From Phytophthora sp. 'mugwort' (taxonomy: Eukaryota > Oomycota > Peronosporomycetes > Peronosporales > Peronosporaceae), in assembly GCA_033558025.1 (NCBI GenBank), contig JAUCEF010000001.1:1674001-1738000 (forward strand): a DNA stretch of 64,000 bases. The letters are read 5' to 3'. The notes beneath the pieces were generated by a model, which was not told the DNA's origin, made no database searches, and was given only the letters and a program-made list of their open reading frames with translations. Positions 19,930 to 30,716 of this stretch are shown here, in pieces. The translations under genes were made by a program, and so were the position numbers. Position 1 is the first letter of the stretch; the number at the start of each line of letters is the position of its first letter.

Positions 19930-21830
19930 ATTCAAAACTGGCTATGCTTTCAGCACGGACACCACCTTTGATCAGAACCCGCTGCTGAAGATTACCCCTG
20001 ACAATGTCTGCCGCTGGATGAACTCGCGCGCATTCGGATAGCCAAGTCCTGCTGAAAGACTCAAACCAGTGAACTCAAGAGCGTCTACCTTGGAGTACCC
20101 GAAAAATTTCCTTTTTCATACGACTACGCACAGTTCCTTGGGATACCACCCGCAACGAAGGCAATCCAACACGCTCCGAGTCTGTGAACGCAGTACTAAA
20201 GAAGGTGAAGCGCTGCGAAGTCTGCCGAGAAGGAGTACAGTCAGCCTCTAGGCGCCCGATCGAGCACGAGGAATTCATCAGTCTGCTTAAACTAGTTCGC
20301 GCAAGCAAAATCAAAGGGGCGCTAAAATAATCTAGTTTGCGCGGTGCTAACATTACAATGGCATCTAATCGCGCGCATTGACGATATGATGAAGCTCAAG
20401 GTTGACAGCTTTTCGTGTAACATTCACCACTCTGGAACACACTGCTTTGCCAGCTACGCTGGTCAAAAATATTTCGGAGGAGCGTGACGCGCCGGGGCAA
20501 ATTGTACTTGGCAGCATGGATCCTCATAAATGTGTGCTGCTCAACATAGCTGAGCATGTGGAAATGACGGATAAAACCAAGTTTGCTTGTATGTGTTTGG
20601 CAACCCGCAAGATGGTAACCGAGTCGCCCGTCGCGCTCTGCCGGATATATTTGAAGGAGCTGATTTCCACAAGCTGAAACAAGCAAACTTAGGAACTCAC
20701 AGCTTACGGTAAGGTGCTGCTACGTAGGGTAGTAGAAGCGTGGACAGAAAAGCGTCATTGACGTCTACATTGACAATACTCAGCCGCATCCAGATGCAGT
20801 TGTTGCTAATGCATTGACAAGGCCTACTGGGCCATGCTGCTACGCGCTTAAAGATGAAATGCAAATCGTTACGAATGAGCTGTTAGTCAATCAAGTCGGC
20901 CCTGCAATTAAGGTGGTTCTGGGGGAAGACGTCGCATGAGTGCTCGCACTGCCACTGCTTTGGGCGTCATTGGTGCCGCATGGAAGGTTTGACTACGATT
21001 TGATTCCAAGTACACTAAAACATCGAGCTACCCGCACCTTTTAAATGATCGATAGTGGACAAGTACTGTAAAGGAAAGGTGATAAGGAACTTTTGAGTTT
21101 GAAATAATTCTGAAACTTAATGTTAACAATAAATTAAGCCTTTTTTATTGTGCATGCTTACGTCGGTGCCGGGAGAAACGTAGCAGTAAATCCCGTGAGG
21201 CGAGTTCTCTTACATGTTGCCGGCGATGATGCACACTTCAACCCATTGAAATACGGACGAATTAGGACTCTGAGCACACTCAAGGCACCAATGTAACTGT
21301 TGCTGCACTCCCAGTTGTTTGATCCGCAGCGGCAAACGGCTGATGCCTTAAATGAGGTTCTCCGGTCGCGTAAGGAAAGCCAGCGCAACTATCAAAAAGC
21401 GTTGACCGTGCTGGACGTATAGCGCTGCAGCCAGTATCTTGCATAGTGCCCGATCTTGTATTAGTCATTGACGATGATATGGGAGAAGTTGCCGTCATCG
21501 ACGATCACCATGCTATACTGTCTGAGAGACCGGAGAATTTGTACGAGACGTGGGGAAAGTACGAGTTTGGTCTGAATGGCTTGAGCCAGCAAAACACTTC
21601 ATAACGGCTGAACGCGGAGCCAACAAGTTTGCCTACTCTCATCGCAAGGTATTCTGAGACGTGGTTGCTGGGTTTGTACGCACGGGATTCACCAGCGACA
21701 TTATGGTCGACAAAATCTACACTGCATACGGTCGCCAGCTACCGGTGACTAAGATTCTTGTTGCCCTTCGTCATGACAAGCCGCGCGGTGAACATCCGTC
21801 GCTCCGATTGTAGTTTTAGCGAATTGGACG
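19930..21830 (+). mobile_element. Decayed Crypton-type element (tyrosine recombinase)
   Basis: Successive frames read ITPDNVCRWMNSRAFG (19995), VNAVLKKVKRCEVCREGVQS (20186), ISEERDAPGQIVLGSMDPHK (20472), NRVARRALPDIFEGADFHKL (about 20620), then GTHSLR at 20695-20709, the His-x-x-Arg box of tyrosine recombinases. VYIDN (20763) supplies a candidate nucleophilic Tyr. Stops TAA and TAG follow the HxxR box directly. Near 21567 EWLEPAKHFITAERGANKFA resembles the GCR1-type DNA-binding domain that Cryptons carry after the recombinase. The element is broken by stops and frame changes. Ends were not found. Confidence 0.6.
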
Positions 21831-22492
21831 TTCGAACTTCGTTTAAAACCAATTAGATCACGGTTGCTTTCATCGTTGCACAGCATGACGAAATTTCTAC
21901 AGTGCATCACCTCTTAAAACCAATATTCCAATTTCGTTAACTGGTATTACTATTAATAAGTACGGGAGGAGTAATACTCAGGTAGTCGATGCAGCAAAAT
22001 ACAGTATTTATTAGTATCTAGGGTTCGACTACTCCTGATCTATATCGTCGTCTGAATCGATCTCGACAACACCGGCATCAATAACATAACGCTGAGCGAG
22101 GCTTTCAATATTAAATTATCGGCTGCTGCTACCGGTATGTCAGCATCGTCCTCCACGGCGGCCGGAAATCTCACTGTAGTCGATTGCGAGATCCCTTGTC
22201 TCTACCGCTAGCATCATAAATGAAATTGGAACGCCCTCTTTACGAGGATCATTAATCTACCTAAACTAGCCCCCCCCCCCCCCCCCCGCGGCTGCTGGAG
22301 GCAGCGTTGTACCTGTACCTATCGGCTGGGCTTTCTTCTTGCGACTGCCGTTCGTTACACCGCACTGTTGTTCGAGCTTGTCCTTCTCGTGTAGCCATCG
22401 CAAGAGGAGCTTTCGTCTCTATTCATAGGAATCATCACTTTAGGTGAGGGTAGAAATCCTTGATTTCCTTCGATCGTCGCTGGATACCTTAG
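21831..22492. other. Spacer with a C-run, no gene recognised
   Basis: Contains a run of about 17 C near 22270. The last five bases (CTTAG, 22488-22492) are the left target-site duplication of the copia element that follows. Confidence 0.6.
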
Positions 22493-22724
22493 TGTTGAAT
22501 ACAAAAGGGCGCACACGACATACGTGGTGTACATGACGTACGTGATATCAAAGGATGTACGGGGTGCCAAAAGACACACGAGGAGTTAAGAAACTGCGTA
22601 CAGGAAGTTAACAGCAGTTAGGAAACCAACAAATGGTCGAGGGGGGGGGGGGGGGGGCTTACACGCGTGCATGAATACATCAGTCTTTCATTTACCTTCT
22701 ACTACTCCAGCATCCCTTCCAACA
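22493..22724 (+). repeat. 5' LTR of copia B
   Basis: Starts TGTTGAATACAAAAGGGCGC and ends CCTTCCAACA; matches the 3' LTR throughout. A run of about 17 G near 22638 replaces CAGGG of the 3' LTR. GGTTATAAGCCC right after it resembles a primer-binding site for an internal tRNA-Met segment (inference). Confidence 0.9.
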
Positions 22725-22767
22725 GGTTATAAGCCCAACGATCATCGACACCCCGAATCAGCTCAAG

Positions 22768-23880
22768 ATGGCGGGCAACATTACCGACACCGATGTGCAT
22801 GGCCTGAACGTGTCGCCCGACCCGTTCGAGTTGTTCTATGGGTCGCACCCGATCTCGAGCGCGTCTGACGCCCACGCAAGGGGCAGTCGGAACTCTGACG
22901 TAAGTTCTGAGCGGATGGACCGACTTGAGGGACTCCTCGAAGGGATGGGCAGCAACAGGCCCAGTTCATGGCCAATCAGCTGAAGTTTCAAGCGGACTTG
23001 AAGAACCGCACCGAAGCCCCCCCCCCCCCCGCTCCGAGAACTCATACGACAGCTCAAGCGCTTTCACGGACTTCATCAAGGCGCGTGACCGCCGCCTGAG
23101 ATTGGGCTCGCTCGAAGGGACGACACACACTGCAGCACTACCGCGCATGCCGCCGCAACCAATGCGCGTGCCGTCGCCCTCAACCGCCACTGCAATCTCA
23201 GGTGCAGCCGCGGCGGGGACTGGCCCGAGGAGCTCAAGATCCTCGTGCTAGGCGGAAAGCTGGACGGCAAGGCACTCATCTACTTCGAGAAGATGTTGCC
23301 TGGGTGGACGGCCATGTCGAACACGCTCGAATACGTGATGAACAACATGCTCATGCTGTATATGACACCGATCCCGTCGGCCAAGGGCATTGAGTTGATG
23401 TCCAAGGAGAAGGACCCAAACAAGACGTGGCCGGAACACTATCAGTTCCTGGTGTACGTAGCCGAGCGTTCCGGTAACTCGAGCAATGCGTGCTCCAGTG
23501 CCTACGCAAGTCGTCACCGCACTATGTCCAGAGCGCGGTGGTGACGCGCCTCAACTCCCAGCGCGCTGACCATCTCCAGCAGGCTGCTGAGCTTGTCTCA
23601 TTTGTGATCGAGTACAAAGCGAGCACGGCCCAGACAACATGGGAGGTGGCGGTGGCCAAGCAGTCGCGGTTTTGAGATCTGGCCGGTCGGTCCACTAGAG
23701 CGGGCGACGCGAGCAGAATGTACAACGAGGCGGGATCGTCGCACGCGTTGGCGGGCCTGAAACGGGCAAATCTCACAAATGTGGTGAAGTGGGCCACTTA
23801 AAGGCCAACTGCCCCGACAAGGAGCAAGGGGACACCAAGTCGTCGGCAACGGTGGCGTTGGCCGTGAGAAACACCACGGA
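22768..23880 (+). pseudogene. Copia B gag with damaged zinc knuckle
   Basis: ATG at 22768 opens a frame (MAGNITDTDVHG) that breaks near 22980. The gag core resumes at 23230 (LKILVLGGKLDGKALIYFEK, EYVMNNMLMLYMTPI, QFLVYVAERSG) and shifts again near 23490 (VVTRLNSQRADHLQQAAELV). The knuckle reads KSHKCGEVGHLKANCPDK near 23770: the first Cys of CX2CX4HX4C is replaced by Ser. A C-run near 23019 coincides with the first break. Confidence 0.8.
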
Positions 23881-23889
23881 TTAAGACAC

Positions 23890-24140
23890 GCGCACGAGCA
23901 CCGAATCGTGGATTTGGACAGCGGGTCCAGTGTGCATCTTGTGAAGGACTTGAGGATGCTCAACAATGCCGTGGACTGTGACCAAATATGTCGCGCGGCA
24001 AACGGCGGTTCGGTCCACGTGAGCAAGGTGGGGACTGTCAAGCTGCGCACGATCGTGAACGGACATGAAGTTGTAATTGACTTGTCGGAAATCTACTATG
24101 CTAGCAACCTGATGGGCACAGCTACGACAAGCTTGGACGC
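23890..24140 (+). pseudogene. Copia B aspartic protease
   Basis: DSGSSVHLVKDLRML carries the Asp-Ser-Gly active-site triad, followed by VSKVGTVKLRTIVNG and IDLSEIYYASNL, the strands seen at the end of copia proteases. The reading ends at the left breakpoint of the inversion. Confidence 0.8.
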
Positions 24141-25055
24141 CGTGCACGGACTGTCAAAAGTTACCACGTCCGCCAAATTCGGGACAGTGCCCATCCGCAT
24201 CTCGAGCGACGACATGCGCTTCGGGTTGTGCCGCACGAGCTCCTGTTCAACACGTAGCTCGCATACTCCACGGCGTCATCCCAAAAAATACGGGAGTCCA
24301 CTTGCAAATAGCATGCGCCTTGCCATGCTGAGCACGTGCGGTGCGTTCTTTCGGTTTTTTTTTGCCGTTAGACACCTAGTTCTCCGCCTCGCTAAACTGG
24401 CGTCTGACGCCGTTAGCCTTGCAGAACAGTGTGACATTCACATAATCCTTCTCCCTGTCGGTGCGGAGCACATGGATCTTACAGTTGAACCTTTTCTCAA
24501 GGTAATCGAGGAAGTGCTTGAACTTCTTCGTAGCTTCCACCTTGTTCATTACCAAGAACACGCGCACGCAATTCGCGGAGTAGACGATAAAGCTGACGAA
24601 GTACCGGTTCCCGCGCCGGTCTTTCGGGGTCATCGGCCCCTTGATATCACTGCCGACAACGCCACGATTGATGTCGATCGGTGCGTTCGAGCCGGAATCC
24701 TTCTTTGACGGATTATTCTTACTTTGCATTCCCTGGGCACAGGTCAAGCAGTTCGGGCGGGCTCTGTCCGTGAGTCTGATGCCGGACCCCTCGTTGTCAG
24801 CCATGCGCTCCACCGTGTCGTACGCAATGTGACCGAGCCGCTTATGCAGCGTGGTCTCAGTCACCGCGGCATCCAGAGCAGCAGCTGCTTCCTGCACCGC
24901 AGCGCTCACTGCATGCACTCGAGCCTCCGTGGTCACCTCGCCCATGGCGTCGACCACCAAGACGTCGTTGCGGCGGTAAACTTCCAATATCCTCATCTGG
25001 TCCGTCTCCCTCACGGCGTAACTTCTTCTGCTGTGTCGCTCCAGGAAGACTTCTT
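24140..25055 (-). pseudogene. Copia B gag-pre-integrase and integrase, inverted relative to the element
   Basis: On the minus strand the segment reads in proper order: FLERHSRRSYAVRE, ETTLHKRLGHIAYDTVERMA (gag-pre-integrase), CLTCAQGMQSK, GSDIKGPMTPKDRRGNRYF (first integrase Asp), KIHVLRTDREKDYVNVT (second Asp), RRMLFASGLPYFL and SLEMRMGTVPNLADVVTFDS. The plus strand resumes after it with YRDPGKKAWKPRAKVGMIVG, the natural continuation. So about 0.9 kb has been flipped in place between breakpoints near 24140 and 25055. Confidence 0.85.
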
Positions 25056-26720
25056 TCTTTACCGTGATCCAGGGAAGAAGGCGTGGAAGCCACGTGCGAA
25101 AGTTGGCATGATCGTCGGCAAGAACGACGAAACCAAGGGGGTTCAAGGTGTTTTTGCCAAAGTACAAATTTGTCATCACCACACAACACATCAGGAACAT
25201 GGATACGCTAGACAGCAAGCAGACTGCACAGTTGCAGGAGCAGCTTGAGCGCGAGGAGCCGGAGCTGCGACATACCGTGGAAGACTACGAGAGGACTGCG
25301 AAGCGGAAGGAGTCGACAACTAAGCCACCGCCAACCAGTGTGGCGCAGGCCAACGCGCACAAGCACAACTCAAACAAGACGCGCGTATCTGCTGACCAAG
25401 ACGCCACAGGGTCGGAAAGAGCCAATGAAGATGCGCTCCCGGACGAAGAAGAGCGTGAGCCGCGCGTACGAACACGGTCCATGGGTAAGAAGCATGTGTC
25501 TGTTTCTAGAGTGCAGGCGTCTGCACTGAAAGTCCGAACAATTTTCGCGATGCGATGAAGGATCCACGAACTGAGAAATGGAAACAGGCGATAATAGAAG
25601 AAATTGCGGCGTTGGAGCAGAACAACACCTGGGACGTGGTCAAGAAGCCTCGAGATAGTAAGCTTCTACACACTAAGTGGGTGTTCAGACTGAAAAACGG
25701 CTCAATAAAGAGCGCTTCAAGGCACGTTTAGTAGCGCGAGGTGACCAACAAGAGTACGGAGTCAACTACACGTATGCCTTCTCAGCAGTGCTGGAGATGG
25801 TTTCCGGAAAAGTGATACTTTTGTGTCTCGAATTTGGGGTGTGCCAGCGCGACACGGCGACGTGCCGAGTGCGTACGTCAAGGCGGACAAGGAGCCCGAG
25901 GTCGAGATCCGGTTGCACATTCCACTGGGCATGGTAATCCGCGAGGCGCATCTAAAGCTGCTGGGGGTAAAGGACAAATGAGAGCTTGCGCTACGGCTCA
26001 AAAAGGCCTGTACGGGCTAAGGCAGTCCGACAGGCTTTGGAACCCCATGTTGCACTCGATTCTCGCTCGTGTCGCTGGGTTTTAGTCAGTGCTACACACA
26101 TAGCTGCATGTATGTCAAGGTTGAGGCAGATGGCACAACACTCGTAGGCGTGTACGTGGACGATCTGCTAGTAACCGGCACTAGCGAAGCCAAGGTGAGC
26201 AAGTTCTTTGAGGACATGCAGGTCGTGGAGCTGAAGGATTTCGGCGTGGTATCCAAGTTCCTGAGCATCAAGTTCACTGACGACGATATTTCAGGTTGGG
26301 CTCTCGACCAAGAGCAGGTTATTGATGAGATGTCGGAGAAGTTCCAGCTGGAAGTGGCGGCGCCGGCCCGCGTACCTATCGGCGGTGAGCATGATGGTGA
26401 TGACTTTGGAGATCTGTTACCGAATGGGGGGCCAGGTTCACCGGGGCGCCCGACCGTGCAGACGTTCCAGTCACTGGTTAGCAGCTTATTGTGGATCGCT
26501 CGGTACACCAGGTCGGACATCTCGATTGCCCTGCACCGAGCGACCCGACACTCACACTCACATGCGCCACGCGAGAGCGATTGGCGTCTGGCAAAAAGAT
26601 CACAAAGTCTCTCAAGGGGACCACAAGCACTACAAGTTCATTATGGGCGGCGACAAAGAGTCGACGATCAAGGACAGCGTGCTTGTGGAGGCGTACAGCG
26701 ACTACGACTACGCTGCGGAC
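25056..26720 (+). pseudogene. Copia B integrase tail and reverse transcriptase
   Basis: Reads KPRAKVGMIVGKNDETKG, KYKFVITTQHIRNMDTLDSK, an acidic linker, KWKQAIIEEIAALEQNNTWD, KWVFRLKNG, RFKARLVARGDQQEYGVNY, and finally VGVYVDDLLVTGTSEAKVSK with the YVDD catalytic motif at about 26150. At least three frame changes (near 25700, 25850 and 26060) interrupt the RT. Confidence 0.85.
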
Positions 26721-27165
26721 TGACAGGAAGTCCGTCACTGGTGGAGTGTTGTTGGTGAACGGCATCGTGAGTGGATGGCTCTGCAAGAAGCAGAACTGCG
26801 TGGCGCTGTCGACGATGGAAGACGAGTTCGTGGCCGCCTCGCAGACAACGGCCGAGATGCTCGGAATCATCGAGTTACTACAGGAGATTGGGATGAACAC
26901 GCAGGAGCAGTCTGTGCTCCACGTGGACAAACAGGCAGCGATCGCGCAGATTGCGGGCGAGGACACGTCTGGGCGCACCAAACATATCGACGCTCGGTAC
27001 AAGTTCATCAAAGATCTGGTCAAGAAGAAGGTGCTCGACGTTAAGTACTGCGAGTCCAAGGAGATGCGTGCAGACATACTCACCAAGGTTCTCCCGGCGC
27101 CGCGCCTTGATGAACTGCGCGGGCTTGTGATGCTCATGGATTCGAATCGCCCGCCCGGGAAGGAG
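26721..27165 (+). pseudogene. Copia B RNase H
   Basis: One open frame contains RKSVTGGVLLVNGIVSGWLC, NCVALSTMEDEFVAASQ (catalytic Glu region), VLHVDKQAAIAQIA (Asp), RTKHIDARYKFIKDLV and ADILTKVLP, the standard copia RNase H series. It ends at TGA (27169-27171), just inside the 3' LTR. Confidence 0.85.
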
Positions 27166-27406
27166 TGTTGAATGCAAAAGGGCGCACACGACATACGTGG
27201 TGTACATGACGTACGTGATGCCAAAGGACGTACGTGGTGCCAAAGGACGTACGTGGTGCCAAAAGGCACACGAGGATTTAGGAAACTGCGTACAGGAGGT
27301 CAAGAGCTGTTAGGAAACCAACAAATGGCCGAGCAGGGCCTTGAACGCTTGCCTGAACACATCAGTCTTTCATTTACCTTCTACTGCTCAAGCATCTCTT
27401 CCAACA
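27166..27406 (+). repeat. 3' LTR of copia B
   Basis: Starts TGTTGAATGCAAAAGGGCGC and ends CTCTTCCAACA. It contains one extra copy of a GGACGTACGTGGTGCCAAA unit relative to the 5' LTR, and is followed by the CTTAG target duplication. Confidence 0.9.
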
Positions 27407-27736
27407 CTTAGGGCTTTCGCGGCGTTTAGCTTCTCGCGCGTGGTAAAGGATTCCCTGTGCCGAGATCCCAGCATCGCCAAATGAATGGCCGATCTCATTA
27501 AAACCTAGATCAAAACCGGTAAAATCGTATCGATATGTTTGATACGGAAATTATATGCGGCAATCAAACGGTCCTCAAATCATGCAATATGATTAGCTTT
27601 TATATAAGGCTGTCCTCTACAAACAGAGGAAGTCGGCACCATGACGACTATAGGCATATTTTGTTTTGAACATGAGAGTGACCATCTGAAAATGGAGGGG
27701 GTGAACGCCACATAAAACGACCAACGGAGGAGAGTG

Positions 27737-27870
27737 GTTGCGAGCGTGCGTAGCCACAGCAAACCCGTGCGGGTTCCCGCGAAGCAGGGCCGCGCGGTAT
27801 TTGTGGAGCCCGGTCCCAAGCTTTCCAGCGAGCGAGCGCTGTAGCGGGCGAACTTAGAATCTTATCCTCG
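27737..27870 (+). repeat. GC-rich dispersed repeat (inverted relative at 59590-59760)
   Basis: GCGAAGCAGGGCCGCGCGG and neighbouring blocks (AGCAAACC, TATTTG, GAGCGAGCG) recur on the minus strand of 59590-59760. Origin unknown; no coding function seen. Confidence 0.6.
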
Positions 27871-28984
27871 CAGGAGCGCAGCGACTACCTTCGGAAGCAA
27901 AGCCCAAAACCGCGATGTCATCGGTCCTCGGAAGGCTAGGGTAAAAGGGAGATGGGGGACCTTCTATACAAAACTACAGTGTAAACCTAAATTGTGACAG
28001 GGCTGGATGGGCACAGCATCACGTGCCTTTGAACATTCAAGTACAGATAATCCCCTCGCTAATCATAGCGTCGGGAACCAACTTTGTATTTTCTTAAAGG
28101 GTATTTATCAGGGTGTACAGGATTACCGGAACGGTACATGCAGAACCATCCTCAGTCAGGATTCTTGACAGCCTTCGTTCGGAATCGAAGGCTCTTCCTT
28201 GTCGTATATCGCGTTCGTGTGATCGCTCTTTTTTCCAAACAGCTCAAGTCTGTACACCATTGCTCCCGAGACCAAGTCCCGCGCGACGTTCACTAACGGC
28301 CAGCGTTTGCAGATATGCCAGCGCGGGACAACCTACACCAACGTAAAGGTTCCTATATCCAAAGGAAATAACTAGTACTGTAAGGTTTGTAAATTGATGG
28401 TCATCGGGCCGTGTCCTCATTCCTGTTTAGAGTGTATTCCAAGAAAAGGGATTCATATTAAGAGGATCACTATATTGGCAGTACTCATAGCGAACTTTCA
28501 CATAAAGGAAACCCAATCGAAATATTTGATCTGGAAAATGTAATGGCCTGTGACCGATCCCAATTTTGAGTAAGCTCGCGGAGACAGACACGGTGCACAA
28601 CAAATTTATTTTCCACATACCTTGTCAAGCTGTCGTGATCGTTTCCGCCTTTCTGTAGTAGAATCCATCCTATTCTCGGTGAAAACATTAAAAGCCTGGG
28701 TAATATGCCAGATCGACGACATCAAATATGGTTTATACGCTCTTATTAAAGCTGTTGGAACAATCTATCGCTGTGGATATCAGTGAATGTAGCCTCATTT
28801 CAAGAAAAACACCGACACTCTATAAGCACTGCGTGAACCGATGTCTACCGCCCTTATGCTTGTATCTCCTCTTCGGATAGCAATCTCCGCACAAATCGTA
28901 GTCAAAGCAATCACTGCAAGCAGATTAACCACGCACATTCATCAGAATCATTGTAGCCAACGCGATCATTTTGTAAAGAGAAAT
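27871..28984. other. Spacer between repeat and sirtuin gene
   Basis: No conserved gene is seen. The right part lies downstream of the sirtuin stop codon and may contain its 3' UTR. Confidence 0.4.
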
Positions 28985-30716
28985 TCACGTGACGCACTTG
29001 CAGCGGTAGTGGACATTCTTGCACCCCCTGCCTGGCTCCGCGTCTGTATCGATCTGCTGCTCGCAACGATTGCTGTAAATATGGAACCAATAGCGAGTCA
29101 TTAGACAAATAAAGAAGACCAAGACTAGGATAGTCAACGTACCACACGATATCCTCTTCGATCTCCTCTTCTTCTTCTTCCTCCCCCTCCTCCTCCTGCT
29201 GTTGCTGTTGCACTTCTTCGTCGTCGTCATCGTTCATACCGGTGGCCAGTTTGTTTTTACACTGGCACTCTCCAAAGCAGTAAACATGCTTGCCAGTTGA
29301 GTCCTGATGCGAAATTATCTGGTTATTATGCACGAGAGGCTTCATCTTTGCAGCTTTATTCGCGTTTGGATCCAGATTCCAACCAGCTTGAGCGCAAATA
29401 TAGCGGGTAATATCGTCGCAGTCCCCCAGGAGCGACATGTCGAACTCCTCTTCATCATCCCCCTCCTTTTTGCCGCTTCTGTTGCTACTCATTCGGCTCA
29501 TTCTTCCACCCGTCGAGATTTTTTTCGACTGCAGTTTCTTTTTCTTCAGCGCCGTCTTGTTAATCACCACTTGAGGAATGTGAGACGGTAAATAGCCTGG
29601 GATCTCCATGACAGGAGCGACCTTAAGTGACGTGCCCATAACGAGAAGCAGATCTGCCTGTAGGCGGTCCTTTGTGATAGTCGTGCTCACTTTGTCGTCC
29701 AAAATTTCACCGAAAAACGTAATCTCTGGCTTTAGAACTCCACGACAGTTCGGTTCCGAGCACGAAGGGATGATTCCCGCCTGAATGACAGGCATCAAAG
29801 CGCTCGTCAGCACGCGCTTCTTGCAGCGCATGCATGCCGAGTAGGCAAAACTGCCGTGGCAAGGTATACACCTCGTCACACCTGCAGCTTCCTCCAGTCC
29901 ATCAATATTTTGCGTATATACACGCAGCAACTTTTTCTTATCCTGTAACAGCTTCAAGAACCAGTGCGTTGGCGATGGCTTGGGCGAATTAGCAAAGGCG
30001 CTGCGTACCACCTCGAAAAATGGGGCCGGGTCGTCTCGGAAGTAGTCAATCTGGAACAGACACTCGGGTTCTGGCAGGACAACGTCCATGTTGCGTGCCA
30101 TGGCATAGATTCCGTCCTTAGAGCGGAAGTCTGGTATGCCGCAAGACACACTGATGCCTGCTCCCGCAATGACGACAATCTTTTTGGCCTTCTTGAGAAC
30201 TTTGACAAAGTCAGCGATGGAGTCCAGCTTCTTGCGGGGTAGAGCACTCAACGAGTCCACCTTGGCTTCCTGAAGACACTCGTAGCAGCTCGTATTGCCC
30301 AGAATGGAGATAGACTGGAAGGGCTTCCCACAAGCTGCGTGGTACCTGCATGCACATGACGAGTATGCCAACAACGACAAAAACATTATAATAATTAGGT
30401 TTAGTGAGTTGCAATGCTAGTTAATAAATGTTGTGGTTGGGTAAATAAAAAAATGGGTTTTTCAGCCTACATACAGTCTGGCACAGCTGTCACATTGTAG
30501 CATGGTCTTTTTGTATGTCCTGGGCGGTCGGTGGCAGATAAAGCACTCGGTGCCTTGTTTGCGGCGCTTCTTCTTGTAGTTGGAGCCGTAGCTCTCGTCG
30601 TTCGAGTCGTCGTCCTCGTCGGAATACTCGGGGATCTGTTGGCCCGAGGACAGAACGGCGTAGTCTACGTCCGTCCGTTTAGCCTTTCGGCTGGGCCGTT
30701 CGGATAGCGCCATCAT
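28985..30716 (-). CDS. PHD-finger sirtuin (NAD+-dependent deacylase), three exons
   Basis: Proposed exons are 30716-30475, 30345-29143 and 29072-28985 (1533 nt, 510 residues). Intron 1 (30474-30346) has GTATGT...CAG; intron 2 (29142-29073) has GTACGT...ACAG, and both splices keep frame. Residues 58-104 form a C4HC3 PHD finger (C58, C61, C75, C78, H83, C86, C101, C104) that is completed only by splicing. The Sir2 core follows: GAGIS 142-146, GIPDFR 150-155, TQNID 225-229, catalytic H244, zinc Cys 252/255/276/281, and MGTSLKVAP. Sirtuins remove acyl groups from lysines using NAD+; the PHD finger suggests chromatin targeting (inference). The C-terminus has poly-Gln and poly-Glu runs and, after exon 3, a Cys-rich tail ending YRCKCVT. 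If intron 2 is retained the frame ends in an unrelated tail. Confidence 0.88.

Larger units (their letters stand above)
22493..27406 (+). mobile_element. Copia LTR retrotransposon B, complete ends, internal inversion
   Basis: Two direct LTRs (22493-22724 and 27166-27406) flank a copia polyprotein; the insertion is bordered by the identical 5-bp duplication CTTAG at 22488-22492 and 27407-27411. Plus-strand order is gag, a damaged CCHC knuckle, protease, then (inverted, minus strand) gag-pre-integrase and integrase, then on the plus strand the integrase tail, reverse transcriptase and RNase H. A purine-rich tract GGGAAGGAG precedes the 3' LTR. Frames are broken in gag and RT. The inverted segment prevents a normal polyprotein. 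Confidence 0.9.

Noticed and set aside
28911..29142. Unspliced C-terminus of the sirtuin reading through intron 2
   Set aside because: Consensus GTACGT and ACAG borders, 70-bp size and preserved frame favour splicing; the read-through tail remains possible as an alternative form.
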